40,651 bases of DNA from Pseudomonas izuensis (GCF_009861505.1 NZ_WTFT01000047.1:27933-68583); one strand, 5' to 3'; shown: positions 8,372 through 15,715, numbered from the stretch's first letter. The notes: generated by a model from the sequence alone, not told the origin. Made by a program: numbers and translations.

Positions 8372-8676
8372 GAAACAATCCCTTTTTATCAGTTGAACAT
8401 CGAGTCCCCAAAAAAGAGAACTCAAAATAAACCTAACCACCTCCAATCAGTGACTACAACTGAAATCGACAAAAAAATTAATTTTCGGAAGAGGACTACA
8501 GACGCAACTTACACAAATAACCTAGTGAGATTTACGAAAGAAAAACCAGAATAAATAATTCTAAAAAATCTTGAGACACCCCCTTTTATGCTTCAAAAAA
8601 ATTTGCATTAATTACCCCGCCCCTGACGACTCAGACTCAGGGAGCTCAAACCAACAAAATGAAAAAGGATGATCAA
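8372..8676. other. AT-rich divergent intergenic region of the PheS-like/peptide cassette
   Basis: About 305 bp, strongly AT-rich, separates the ligase and peptide genes and must hold both promoters. A plus-strand sigma70-like pair at 8531-8559 and a leader hairpin at 8621-8642 (CCCTGA-n10-TCAGGG) are listed or noted separately. No further gene is supported. Confidence 0.6.
8531..8559 (+). promoter_or_regulatory. Candidate sigma70 promoter for the peptide gene
   Basis: TTTACG (8531-8536) and AATAAT (8554-8559) are separated by 17 bp, matching consensus at 4/6 and 5/6 positions. Transcription would start near 8566 and leave a leader of about 110 nt with a small hairpin before the peptide start. 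In AT-rich DNA such matches arise by chance, so this is tentative. Confidence 0.35.
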
Positions 8677-8778
8677 ATGAATAACAAAAACACTACAAAA
8701 GAAAATCTCACTCGCGTCACCTCTGGGCCAGACAATTTTGGCTGGGCACCTTTAGCCTGGGCTCACACTGAAGGATAA
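8677..8778 (+). CDS. 33-residue candidate precursor/scaffold peptide
   Basis: This short gene has a strong ribosome site (AAAAAGGATGATCAA, 7-nt spacing) and an ATG at 8677; an in-frame ATG at 8659 has a poorer site. The peptide has a polar N-terminal half (MNNKNTTKENLTRVTSGPD) and an aromatic C-terminal half, NFGWAPLAWAHTEG, with W23 and W28 each followed by Ala. This leader/core shape is typical of ribosomally made modified peptides (RiPPs) or of scaffold peptides to which a ligase adds an amino acid. It has no signal peptide. It is 58 bp upstream of the metalloprotein gene with an intervening hairpin, and divergent from the PheS-like ligase. I infer it is the substrate of these enzymes. I do not know a named family for it. 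Confidence 0.72.
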   Translation: MNNKNTTKENLTRVTSGPDNFGWAPLAWAHTEG

Positions 8779-8786
8779 CGATGTAC

Positions 8787-8814
8787 CGGGCGTCAAGATC
8801 CGTCTTGCCGCCCG
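8787..8814 (+). promoter_or_regulatory. Intercistronic stem-loop after the peptide gene
   Basis: CGGGCG-t-CAAGA-tccg-TCTTG-c-CGCCCG forms a 12-bp stem with one mismatch and a tetraloop, 8 nt past the peptide stop. No T tract follows, so it is probably not a simple terminator. It is well placed to stabilise the peptide message or reduce read-through, giving more peptide than enzyme. Confidence 0.6.
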
Positions 8815-8836
8815 CTTACAAAACAAGGAGTTACTT

Positions 8837-9760
8837 ATGTCACCCACAACAATGATAACGACGCTCTTTGGCGAAGGCAGACCTTCGATAATTGCTGACT
8901 CCGAAACATTTCTTCAGGAGTGCTCGAAATTAGGATTCGAGACTGCCAACATCTTTGATATCGATAGACTACCCCAAAACAGCATAATATTTTCATTCAC
9001 TAATGACGCAGCAAAACTGACATTTGAAATAGCGCAAAGCACAAAACTTAAAAAGAGCATTTTTTGCGCAACTCAAGTATTCGAACCTACTTTAGATACT
9101 GCACTCTACAGCTTGAATCTTCTATTGAAGAGCGATTTCGAAAAAGCCTTGATTACTCAGAGACGCGTTCTTAATATGCTAAACTCGCACGACTCATTCG
9201 TCCTAACCGGAAATGGGGCTGAGGCAAAAGTAACGGTTTTCTCTCACGCACAGCCATATGCGTTAATTGCAGAAGACATTGAAGACAATTTCATCCAATC
9301 TGTGGCAGAGTTCTTTGAAGTTCATTACGCCCATATGAACCCGCAGAACCCAAGTCCATTTTCCTTTCACGGAACATTAAAAATATCCGGAATACTCACA
9401 GTTCTAAGAAGGCCCAACCCTACATTACCAGAAGGCTTAAAAACATCTTTGAGATGGTTGAGCAACCTTATATCTGAAAAAGGCGCCACATTATCCATTG
9501 AAAACAACATAATCACCTCACTAAAAACAGACAATGATGAGCATTTAAAACTACTTGATCTTGCTGCTGGCCCTCGAGGCCTTAATCTGACTGAATTTGC
9601 CATTGGAGTGAACGACTCAATTACAACAAGCATCAACTACAAGACCAATTCCCAGCTAAATGAAGGCATCAGTGGCGTTCACTTAGCTATCGGGGACGGA
9701 TCTTCTGGCTACCACATAGATTTTCTTAGCCCAGAAGTAATTGTAAGCCCATCAAACTAG
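8837..9760 (+). CDS. M29 aminopeptidase / NicX-like metalloprotein
   Basis: This 307-residue protein starts behind AAGGAGTTACTT. Its last 60 residues match the metal-site region of M29 aminopeptidases (AmpS/AmpT) and the related Fe(II) dioxygenase NicX. LTEFAIGVND gives E253, NEGISGVHLAIG gives E276 and H282, and GYHIDF gives H293 and D295. The earlier M29 ligand Glu, normally in a P-x-GEV motif, is not evident; NPSPFSFHG (171-179) stands there instead. Retention of His/His/Asp with loss of that Glu recalls the mononuclear site of NicX (family knowledge). It could be a peptidase releasing a modified residue, an oxygenase tailoring it, or a degenerate relative. It is cytoplasmic and AT-rich, in one transcription unit with the 33-residue peptide. 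Confidence 0.68.
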   Translation: MSPTTMITTLFGEGRPSIIADSETFLQECSKLGFETANIFDIDRLPQNSIIFSFTNDAAKLTFEIAQSTKLKKSIFCATQVFEPTLDTALYSLNLLLKSDFEKALITQRRVLNMLNSHDSFVLTGNGAEAKVTVFSHAQPYALIAEDIEDNFIQSVAEFFEVHYAHMNPQNPSPFSFHGTLKISGILTVLRRPNPTLPEGLKTSLRWLSNLISEKGATLSIENNIITSLKTDNDEHLKLLDLAAGPRGLNLTEFAIGVNDSITTSINYKTNSQLNEGISGVHLAIGDGSSGYHIDFLSPEVIVSPSN

Positions 9761-9947
9761 TAGCTAAACAATAAACCCTCTCCGCTCAACCCCGAACCCC
9801 ATAATTAAATACGACTTTCACCGACAATAAAAAACATCAGTATTAAAAATTCCCAGGGCATAGTTTCCGGCGTCTTTCAGCTACGAGAGGTTTTCTTTTC
9901 ACATGTAGGTCTCTGTCGCAAACAAATTTTTTACTCACGGCAGACGT

Positions 9948-10035
9948 CTGTGGGAGCTTGCTCGCGATGAGACCATTACATCCAACGTCAATGGTGACTG
10001 GCACTCAGTCATCGCGGGCAAGCCCGCTCCCACAG
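9948..10035. repeat. REP doublet bounding the AT-rich cassette
   Basis: CTGTGGGAGCTTGCTCGCGATGA and TCATCGCGGGCAAGCCCGCTCCCACAG in inverted orientation. Normal GC-rich chromosomal DNA resumes after it. Confidence 0.82.
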
Positions 10036-10080
10036 GTACGTACTCAACTCACCCAATCTGGCACCCACAACCAACCACAT

Positions 10081-10100
10081 GGCATGCACGCAAACATGCC
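10081..10100. promoter_or_regulatory. Possible operator upstream of the permease operon
   Basis: The perfect inverted repeat GGCATG-cacgcaaa-CATGCC lies about 120 bp upstream of the permease start. It has the size of a dimeric regulator site. The regulator is not encoded next to it. Confidence 0.3.
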
Positions 10101-10218
10101 CCGCCGCACCCTGCGCGTAGTATCGAGACCAGCCCCATTCAGTGGGCGCAAGCAACGCTCAACCCTCTCCATTTCTCACTAAAACAATAAATCGACCTTC
10201 GGGTCGCGGGAGACTTCT

Positions 10219-11532
10219 GTGCTCAAGAAAAGTGCGCTGGGCTGGCCAAAGATTGCCGGCCTCGGAATTGCGTTGGTGGTGGCCGGGCAGTTTTCCGGCT
10301 GGAACTTCGGGCTGGCCGCTGGTGGCTGGATGAACATGCTGATCGCCACGCTGTTGATGGCGCTGCTGTGCGGTGGCTTGGCCTTGTGCGTGGCGGAATT
10401 GTCCACGGCGTTGCCCAGTGCGGGCGGCGTGTTTGTCTATGCGCAAAGTGCCTTCGGGCCGTTTGTGGGTTATCTGGTCGGGGTGGCTTGTGCGCTGGCC
10501 TTGACCATCGGTACCGGCGCCGCGGCGACCTTCATTTGTGCCTACACCGAGTCGATCTTCGGCCTCGGCGGCTGGCCGGTGAAAATTGCCCTGTTTGCCG
10601 TGATCATCGGCATTCACCTGCGCGGTGTCGGTGAGGCCATGGGTCTGACGTTCATTGCCGGGGTGATCGCTGTGGTCGCCCTGCTGACCTTCGGCGTGGC
10701 CATGGCGCCGCACGTCGAGCTGGCCAACCTGCTGGTGTTGCCGGCCAATGTCGCCACGCCTGTCAGCCTCGGCGGTATCTTCGCCTGCGTGCCGTTCGCC
10801 ATCTGGCTGTTCATCACCGTCGAACAAACCGGCTCGGCGGCGGAAGAAGCGGACAACCCTGGCCGCACGATGCCGCGCGGCATTCTCGCGGCCATCGGCA
10901 CCTTGCTGGTCACCGCGCTGGTTGTGATGGTGTGCGCTCCGGGCGCCGGAGGTGTTGAGCTGGTGGGCTCGGCGGGCGATCCGCTGTATGCGGCGATGTC
11001 CAGCAAAAGTGCTTTCGGTGAAGGCTCATGGCTGGCCAAGGTGATTGGTTGCGGCGGTGTGTTTGGCCTGATCGCCACCTTCTTCTCCCTGGTCTACGCC
11101 GCCTCCCGTCAATTGTTCGCCATGGCCCGCGACGGCCTGTTCCCTCAATGGCTGGGCAAGACCGGCAAGCGTGGCACACCCTACCCGGCGCTATTGCTGA
11201 TCGGCGCCATCGGCCTGCCGTTGTCCACCGTCGACCCGGCCACGGTGATGCTCGCGGTCGTGCTGCTGCTCAACGTTTGCTACCTGTTCATCTTCGGCGC
11301 GTACCTGCGCATCAAAAGCAGTCAGCCCGACCTGCACCGCCCATTCCGTCTGATCGGCGGCAAGCTGGTCGCCTGGCTGGGCCTGGCCCTGACGCTGGTG
11401 GTGGTCGCTGCCTGCTTCCAGCTTGACCTGACCATGCTGATCGCCCTCGGCGTGACCTTCACCCTGTGCATTTTCAACTTCCTGCTGCGCACTCGCCGCG
11501 CCCCTGTCATCGAGGTTCCAGACCATGCCTGA
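10219..11532 (+). CDS. APC-superfamily amino acid/amine permease
   Basis: This 437-residue integral membrane protein has about 12 hydrophobic segments. An APC-like first helix (WPKIAGLGIALVVAGQFSGWNFGL), the STALPSAGG segment and EQTGSAAEEADNPGRTMPRGI are typical of amino acid/ethanolamine-type permeases. I chose the GTG start (GGGAGACTTCT upstream); the frame closes upstream without an ATG. Its 3' end overlaps the next gene by 8 bp. It is the first gene of a three-gene operon with a PLP enzyme and a small-molecule kinase, so it most likely imports their substrate, an amine or hydroxylated amino acid. The exact substrate is unknown. Confidence 0.87.
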   Translation: MLKKSALGWPKIAGLGIALVVAGQFSGWNFGLAAGGWMNMLIATLLMALLCGGLALCVAELSTALPSAGGVFVYAQSAFGPFVGYLVGVACALALTIGTGAAATFICAYTESIFGLGGWPVKIALFAVIIGIHLRGVGEAMGLTFIAGVIAVVALLTFGVAMAPHVELANLLVLPANVATPVSLGGIFACVPFAIWLFITVEQTGSAAEEADNPGRTMPRGILAAIGTLLVTALVVMVCAPGAGGVELVGSAGDPLYAAMSSKSAFGEGSWLAKVIGCGGVFGLIATFFSLVYAASRQLFAMARDGLFPQWLGKTGKRGTPYPALLLIGAIGLPLSTVDPATVMLAVVLLLNVCYLFIFGAYLRIKSSQPDLHRPFRLIGGKLVAWLGLALTLVVVAACFQLDLTMLIALGVTFTLCIFNFLLRTRRAPVIEVPDHA

Positions 11533-12802
11533 CACTCTCCTGCAACGCCGCCATCGTGTACTCGGCAGCGCCTCGCCGCTGTTCTACGACAAGCCCCTGC
11601 ACCTGGTGCGCGGCGAAGGCGTGTGGCTGTTCGACGTCGACGGTCGCCGCTATCTGGACGTCTACAACAACGTGCCTTGTGTCGGTCACTGCAACCCGCG
11701 CGTGGTCGAGGCGATGCATCGCCAGGCCACCACCCTGAACATCCACACCCGCTATCTGGACGAGCAAGTGGTGCGCTATGCCGAGCGCCTGACCGCGACC
11801 TTCGCCCAGCCGCTGGACACCGCGATGTTCACCTGCACCGGCACCGAGGCCAACGAACTGGCGCTGCGCCTGGCGCGTTTCGCCAGCGGCGGCACCGGGA
11901 TCATCGTCAGCGACTACAACTATCACGGCAACTCGGCGTCCCTGGCCGAGGTCACCACCGCCCTGCCCTCGCCGGAACCTTTTGCCGCCCATGCCCGGGC
12001 CGTACCGATTCCGTGCCTGTATCGCGCACCGGCGGGCACCACTGAAGCGCAACTGGCCGAGGAATACGCGGCCAATATCGCTGCCGCGATTGCCTCGATG
12101 CAGGCCCAGGGCATTCGCCCGGCGGCGCTGTTGATCGACACTTTGTTCGCCAACGAAGGCCTGCCACGGGTGCCGGCCAGTTTCGTCGCCAAGGCCGCAG
12201 AGCTGATTCGCGCGGCGGGCGGCTTGTTCATCGCCGATGAAGTGCAGTCCGGTTTCGGCCGTACCGGCGATCACCTGTGGGGGCATCAGGCCCACGGCGT
12301 GACGCCGGACATCGTCACCCTCGGCAAACCCATGGGTAACGGCTATCCATTGGCCGGGCTGATCACCCACAAGACGCTGGTCGAATCCTTCGGCCGCAAC
12401 GCCATGTACTTCAACACGTTCGGCGGCTCGCCGGTGGCGGCTGCGGTGGGCATGGCCGTGCTCGATGAGATTGAAGAACGGCAACTGCTGCAAAACGCGC
12501 AGAACGTCGGTGCCTATGTGCAGCAGCGTTTGCAGGCGCTGGCCGCCAAGCACTCGATCATTGGCGATGTGCGCGGCAAGGGCCTGTTCTTCGCCATGGA
12601 ACTGGTGCGCGATCACGCCAGCCAGGAACCCGCCGGGCTGGAAGCACGCAAGGTGGTCAACGACATGCGCGAGAACGGCGTGCTGATCAGCAAGATCGGT
12701 GCCGGCGACAACATTCTCAAGCTGCGCCCGCCGCTGGTATTCGGCCGCGAACATGCCGACCTGTTCGTCGACACACTGGACCAGGCGCTGAGCGCCATTT
12801 GA
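11525..12802 (+). CDS. Class III PLP enzyme, phospho-lyase/aminotransferase family
   Basis: This 425-residue protein has the class III aminotransferase fold markers: CTGTEANELALRLAR (PLP phosphate), YNYHGNS, IADEVQSGFGRTG (the PLP-ring Asp) and TLGKPMGNGYPLAG with the Schiff-base Lys. Relatives that sit next to an APH-type kinase include ethanolamine-phosphate and 5-phosphohydroxylysine phospho-lyases (family knowledge), which eliminate ammonia and phosphate instead of transaminating. It overlaps the permease gene by 8 bp and the kinase follows 9 bp after its stop. I infer it acts on the phosphorylated product of that kinase. A conventional omega-aminotransferase role is the alternative. Confidence 0.86.
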   Translation: MPDTLLQRRHRVLGSASPLFYDKPLHLVRGEGVWLFDVDGRRYLDVYNNVPCVGHCNPRVVEAMHRQATTLNIHTRYLDEQVVRYAERLTATFAQPLDTAMFTCTGTEANELALRLARFASGGTGIIVSDYNYHGNSASLAEVTTALPSPEPFAAHARAVPIPCLYRAPAGTTEAQLAEEYAANIAAAIASMQAQGIRPAALLIDTLFANEGLPRVPASFVAKAAELIRAAGGLFIADEVQSGFGRTGDHLWGHQAHGVTPDIVTLGKPMGNGYPLAGLITHKTLVESFGRNAMYFNTFGGSPVAAAVGMAVLDEIEERQLLQNAQNVGAYVQQRLQALAAKHSIIGDVRGKGLFFAMELVRDHASQEPAGLEARKVVNDMRENGVLISKIGAGDNILKLRPPLVFGREHADLFVDTLDQALSAI

Positions 12803-12811
12803 GGATCTGCC

Positions 12812-13825
12812 ATGACTGAATTCAATACGTTGAGCCATGACCAGCAGGTCGCTCATCTGCACGATTTGGCGCGCCACGCCCTGCAACACTGGGACGGCGA
12901 TTTTGCCGACATCGAACTGGTCAAATTCCGCGAGAACGCGGTGTTCTCCGCCTGGCGCCACGACGGCCAGCGCGTGGCCCTGCGCATCCATCGCAACGGC
13001 TATCACTGCGAAGCGGCGTTGCGCTCCGAACTGCAATGGATGGAAGCGCTGGAAACGGCCGGAATCACCGTACCGCAGATCATCCGCACGCAGGATCAGC
13101 GGCACCTGATCGAGGTGAGCCATGCCGACATCGGCGAACGCCATGTCGACATGCTCGCCTGGCTGCCGGGCGCCACCGCAGGCACCTCCGAAGCCGGGGT
13201 GCAGGCCGATACCGAGATCGATTTTCTGTTCAGGGAGGCCGGCGCGATTGCCGCGCGCATTCACCAGCATTCGGCGGATTGGCAGCAACCGGACGAGTTT
13301 GTCCGGCATGCCTGGGATGAGGAAGGCCTGATCGGTGCCAATCCGTTCTGGGGGCGTTTCTGGGAGCTGGAGCAACTGAGCGACGAGCAACGGGAGCTAT
13401 TGCAACAGGCTCGACGCCAAGCGCGGCAGGACTTGCGTCAGTACGGCCGGCACCTGGGCAACTTCGGCATGATCCACGCCGACCTGGTGCCGGAAAACCT
13501 GCTGATCGAAGGCCCGTGCCTGCGTTTGATCGACTTCGATGACGCCGGGTTTGGCTGGCACATGTTCGAGCTGGCCACGGCGCTGTACTTCTGTCTGGAT
13601 GACCCGCGTTATGAGCAGATCAAGACAGCGCTGATCGAGGGATATCATGCGGTGAAGCCGCTGACCGAGGCGGATCGGCAGACGCTGGCGCTGTTTCTGC
13701 TGTTGCGTGGCACTACCTACCTGGGCTGGATTCATACCCGCCAGGGCACGCAGACGGCGATTGAAATGGCGCCGATGTTGATTGAGCGGGCTTGTGGGTT
13801 GGCTCGGGAATATTTGCAGGTCTGA
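12812..13825 (+). CDS. APH/choline-kinase-like phosphotransferase (hydroxylysine kinase-like)
   Basis: This 337-residue protein has the aminoglycoside phosphotransferase fold. The Brenner-type catalytic segment is MIHADLVPENLL (HxDxxxxN) and the Mg-binding segment is LIDFDDAGFG. The N-lobe includes RVALRIHRNGYH with a probable ATP-binding Lys/Arg substitution, and SELQWMEAL. Homologues include hydroxylysine kinase and homoserine kinase-type enzymes. It is the last gene of the permease-PLP enzyme-kinase operon. The proposed order is import, phosphorylation here, then phospho-lyase elimination. The substrate (5-hydroxylysine, ethanolamine or another amino alcohol) is not settled. A REP array follows. 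Confidence 0.82.
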   Translation: MTEFNTLSHDQQVAHLHDLARHALQHWDGDFADIELVKFRENAVFSAWRHDGQRVALRIHRNGYHCEAALRSELQWMEALETAGITVPQIIRTQDQRHLIEVSHADIGERHVDMLAWLPGATAGTSEAGVQADTEIDFLFREAGAIAARIHQHSADWQQPDEFVRHAWDEEGLIGANPFWGRFWELEQLSDEQRELLQQARRQARQDLRQYGRHLGNFGMIHADLVPENLLIEGPCLRLIDFDDAGFGWHMFELATALYFCLDDPRYEQIKTALIEGYHAVKPLTEADRQTLALFLLLRGTTYLGWIHTRQGTQTAIEMAPMLIERACGLAREYLQV

Positions 13826-13830
13826 TAGAC

Positions 13831-14060
13831 CGCCATCGCGAGCAGGCTCGCTCCTACAGGGGGGCTCTGTCGTACACCAATCTTGTGTTCACAGCAGATC
13901 TATTGTGGGAGCGAGTCTGCTCGCGAAGGGGACGGCACATTCAACATCTGTATCGACTGACACACCGCCATCGCGGGCAAGCCTTGCTCCCACAGGTTTG
14001 AGGCGATCACAAAATGCGTGAACGACACAGACCTGTGGGAGCAAGGCTTGCCCGCGATGA
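13831..14060. repeat. REP array of four arms
   Basis: Four REP arms occur in alternating orientation, near 13831-13859, 13905-13928, 13970-13995 and 14033-14060. They are joined by spacers with the TCTTGTGTTCACA and GGCACATTCAACATC strings. The array lies between two convergent genes. Confidence 0.85.
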
Positions 14061-14077
14061 ACGATAACGCGGTCTAA

Positions 14078-14587
14078 TCAAGCCGCACTGGCATGTTCCA
14101 GGCGATGGAACAACCGGTTGAAGTACACCAGGCTGTCTCGCGGTTCGCGTACGCCGACCTTCTCCAGCTCGACGAACATCACCGAATGCGACCCCACTTC
14201 CTTGCACTCGCTGATCCGCCCTTCCAGCTGCACCAGGGCGTCGCGCAGCACCGGCACGTCGGCGGCGCCGTCGTCCCACAGGTCCCAGGCAAAGCGTTCG
14301 TCCATCGGCACCTTGGTCATGCCGGCGAAGTGGCGGGCCAGTTCTTCCTGCTCACCGCACAGTACGTTGACGCACAGCCGGCCGTTGGTGCGGAACACGT
14401 CATGGGTGGCGCTGTTGCGGTTGACACACACCAGCACGGTGGGCGGTGAATCGGTCACCGAGCACACGGCGCTGGCGGTGATGCCGCAACGACCGCCAGG
14501 GCCGTTGGTGGTGATGATGTTCACCGCGGCCGGCAGTTGCGCCATGGCGTTGCGAAAGTCGATTTGCTGCTGGCTCAGGTCGGCCAT
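14078..14587 (-). CDS. iacG: Flavin reductase of a two-component monooxygenase (IacG-like)
   Basis: The 169-residue protein starts at MADLSQQQIDFRNAM behind GGAAGGGGCAAAGAC; longer upstream in-frame starts are rejected. It matches the HpaC/flavin-reductase-like FMN-binding fold (AVNIITTNGPGGRCGITASAV, SDPPTVLVCVN-like segment, CVNVLCGEQEELARHFAG). Such enzymes use NAD(P)H to reduce free flavin for a partner monooxygenase. The partner here is probably the IacA-like oxygenase at 22465-23628. In known iac clusters the flavin reductase is IacG (established). Here it is separated from the rest by the response regulator and AraC genes and lies divergent from the response regulator. Confidence 0.8.
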   Translation of the reverse strand: MADLSQQQIDFRNAMAQLPAAVNIITTNGPGGRCGITASAVCSVTDSPPTVLVCVNRNSATHDVFRTNGRLCVNVLCGEQEELARHFAGMTKVPMDERFAWDLWDDGAADVPVLRDALVQLEGRISECKEVGSHSVMFVELEKVGVREPRDSLVYFNRLFHRLEHASAA

Positions 14588-14846
14588 GTCTTTGCCCCTT
14601 CCTTCAGGAGGACCGTCTGTTTGCGGTCCGTAGGTGATGGAACAAGAGTACGGCCGGGCACTGGGCCCAACCATTCTGACGATCACCACAACGAGCTAGG
14701 CTTTCCGCTAGTCGACTAGGTGGTTTCTTTATCGCAAGGGCCGATGACAGTGGGTATCCTGCTATCTGGCTCCAAAAAGATGAGCCGATGCGTGCCGCGC
14801 GTTCGCGCGCGATAACAATAATTAGAAACTCTCGTGGCAGCCCCTG
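14588..14846. promoter_or_regulatory. Divergent iacG/response-regulator promoter region with a perfect palindrome
   Basis: The 259-bp gap contains CTAGTCGACTAG, a perfect 12-bp palindrome at 14708-14719, about midway between the two starts. Such a site could bind the LuxR-type response regulator encoded immediately downstream. No clear -10/-35 set was identified. Confidence 0.4.
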
Positions 14847-15476
14847 ATGCAAACCCGCAAACCGATTGTTTACATCGTTGACGACGACAAAGACCTGCGT
14901 ACTTCGCTGGCCTGGTTGCTGGAGTCTGTCAGCGTGCAGGCGCAGTGCTTTGCCGGCGCCGAAGAGTTCCTCAGCCAGTACGACCCCAAGCAACCGGCCT
15001 GCCTGGTGCTGGACGTGCGCATGCCGGAAACCAGCGGCTTCCAGTTGCAGGAGATCCTCAACCAGCGCGGCAGCACCTTGCCGACCATTTTCGTCTCGGC
15101 CCATGGCGATATTCCGATGTCGGTGACGGCGATGAAGAACGGCGCGCTGGACTTCGTCGAGAAGCCCTACAACCCGCAGCAGATGATCGACCGCATCCAG
15201 GCCGCGCTGAAGGCCGCCGTGCACGCCCAGGCCGATCAGGAGCAGCGCCAGAACCTGCAAGGCAAGCTGGCCCTGCTGACCAGCCGCGAGCGCGAGGTGC
15301 TGATGCTGGTGATCGATGGCAAGGCCAGCAAGGTGATTGCCCGGGAGCTGAACATCAGCGTGAAAACCGTTGATGTGCACCGGACCAAGATCAAGGAAAA
15401 GATGGGCGTGAGCAGCATTGCGATGCTGGTGCGCGAGGTGCTGCATTTGCCGGGTGAGGAGCCGGTGCGGCATTGA
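14847..15476 (+). CDS. LuxR/FixJ-family response regulator
   Basis: This 209-residue protein has an N-terminal receiver domain (VYIVDDDKDLR acidic pocket, phospho-acceptor D56 in VLDVRMPE, the SAHGDIPM segment and the conserved Lys in VEKPY). It has a C-terminal LuxR-type HTH (LTSREREVLMLVIDGKASKVIA, ISVKTVDVHRTKIKEKMGV). The layout matches StyR/TodT/FixJ regulators. No kinase lies beside it. The soluble PAS histidine kinase at 23963-25435, at the other end of the iac cluster, is the likely partner. It probably activates the iac and/or amine dehydrogenase genes in response to an indole compound (inference). Confidence 0.9.
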   Translation: MQTRKPIVYIVDDDKDLRTSLAWLLESVSVQAQCFAGAEEFLSQYDPKQPACLVLDVRMPETSGFQLQEILNQRGSTLPTIFVSAHGDIPMSVTAMKNGALDFVEKPYNPQQMIDRIQAALKAAVHAQADQEQRQNLQGKLALLTSREREVLMLVIDGKASKVIARELNISVKTVDVHRTKIKEKMGVSSIAMLVREVLHLPGEEPVRH

Positions 15477-15486
15477 GATAGGGATA

Positions 15487-15715
15487 TGGATCTTCAGGGA
15501 TCTTTAGGCCCTCATCGCGGGCAAGCCTTGCTCCCACAGTTATTGATGGTGTTCACAGATTTTGTGTACGACACCGATCACTGTGGGAGGGGTCTGGATC
15601 CTCAGGGATTTTGAGGCCCTCATCGCGGGCAAGCCTTGCTCCCATAGTTATTGATGGTGTTCACAGATTTTGTGTACGACACCGATCACTGTGGGAGCAA
15701 GGCTTGCCCGCGATG
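15487..15715. repeat. 108-bp tandem duplication containing REP arms
   Basis: A 103-bp segment at 15487-15589 (TGGATCTTCAGGG ... ACTGTGGGAG) recurs at 15595-15697 with only a few differences, an offset of 108 bp. Each copy holds one REP arm and a spacer with GGTGTTCACAGATTTTGTG. A complete closing REP arm (CTGTGGGAGCAAGGCTTGCCCGCGATG) follows the second copy. The array separates the response regulator from the convergent AraC gene. Confidence 0.85.

Larger units (their letters stand above)
9761..10218. other. Gene-free stretch between the peptide cassette and the permease operon
   Basis: The first 180 bp are AT-rich and continue the composition of the cassette. A REP doublet follows (9948-10035), then about 180 bp of leader for the permease operon with an inverted repeat GGCATG-n8-CATGCC at 10081-10100 that could be an operator. 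No gene, clear promoter or terminator was found. Confidence 0.5.

Noticed and set aside
8327..8554. 75-codon plus-strand frame overlapping the ligase start region
   Set aside because: It crosses the ligase N-terminal coding region and AT-rich promoter DNA, with Lys/Asn/Thr-rich low-complexity sequence and no ribosome site.
11507..13390. 627-codon minus-strand frame opposite the aminotransferase and kinase genes
   Set aside because: It spans two well-supported plus-strand genes and is rich in His/Arg/Gln as expected of an antisense shadow.
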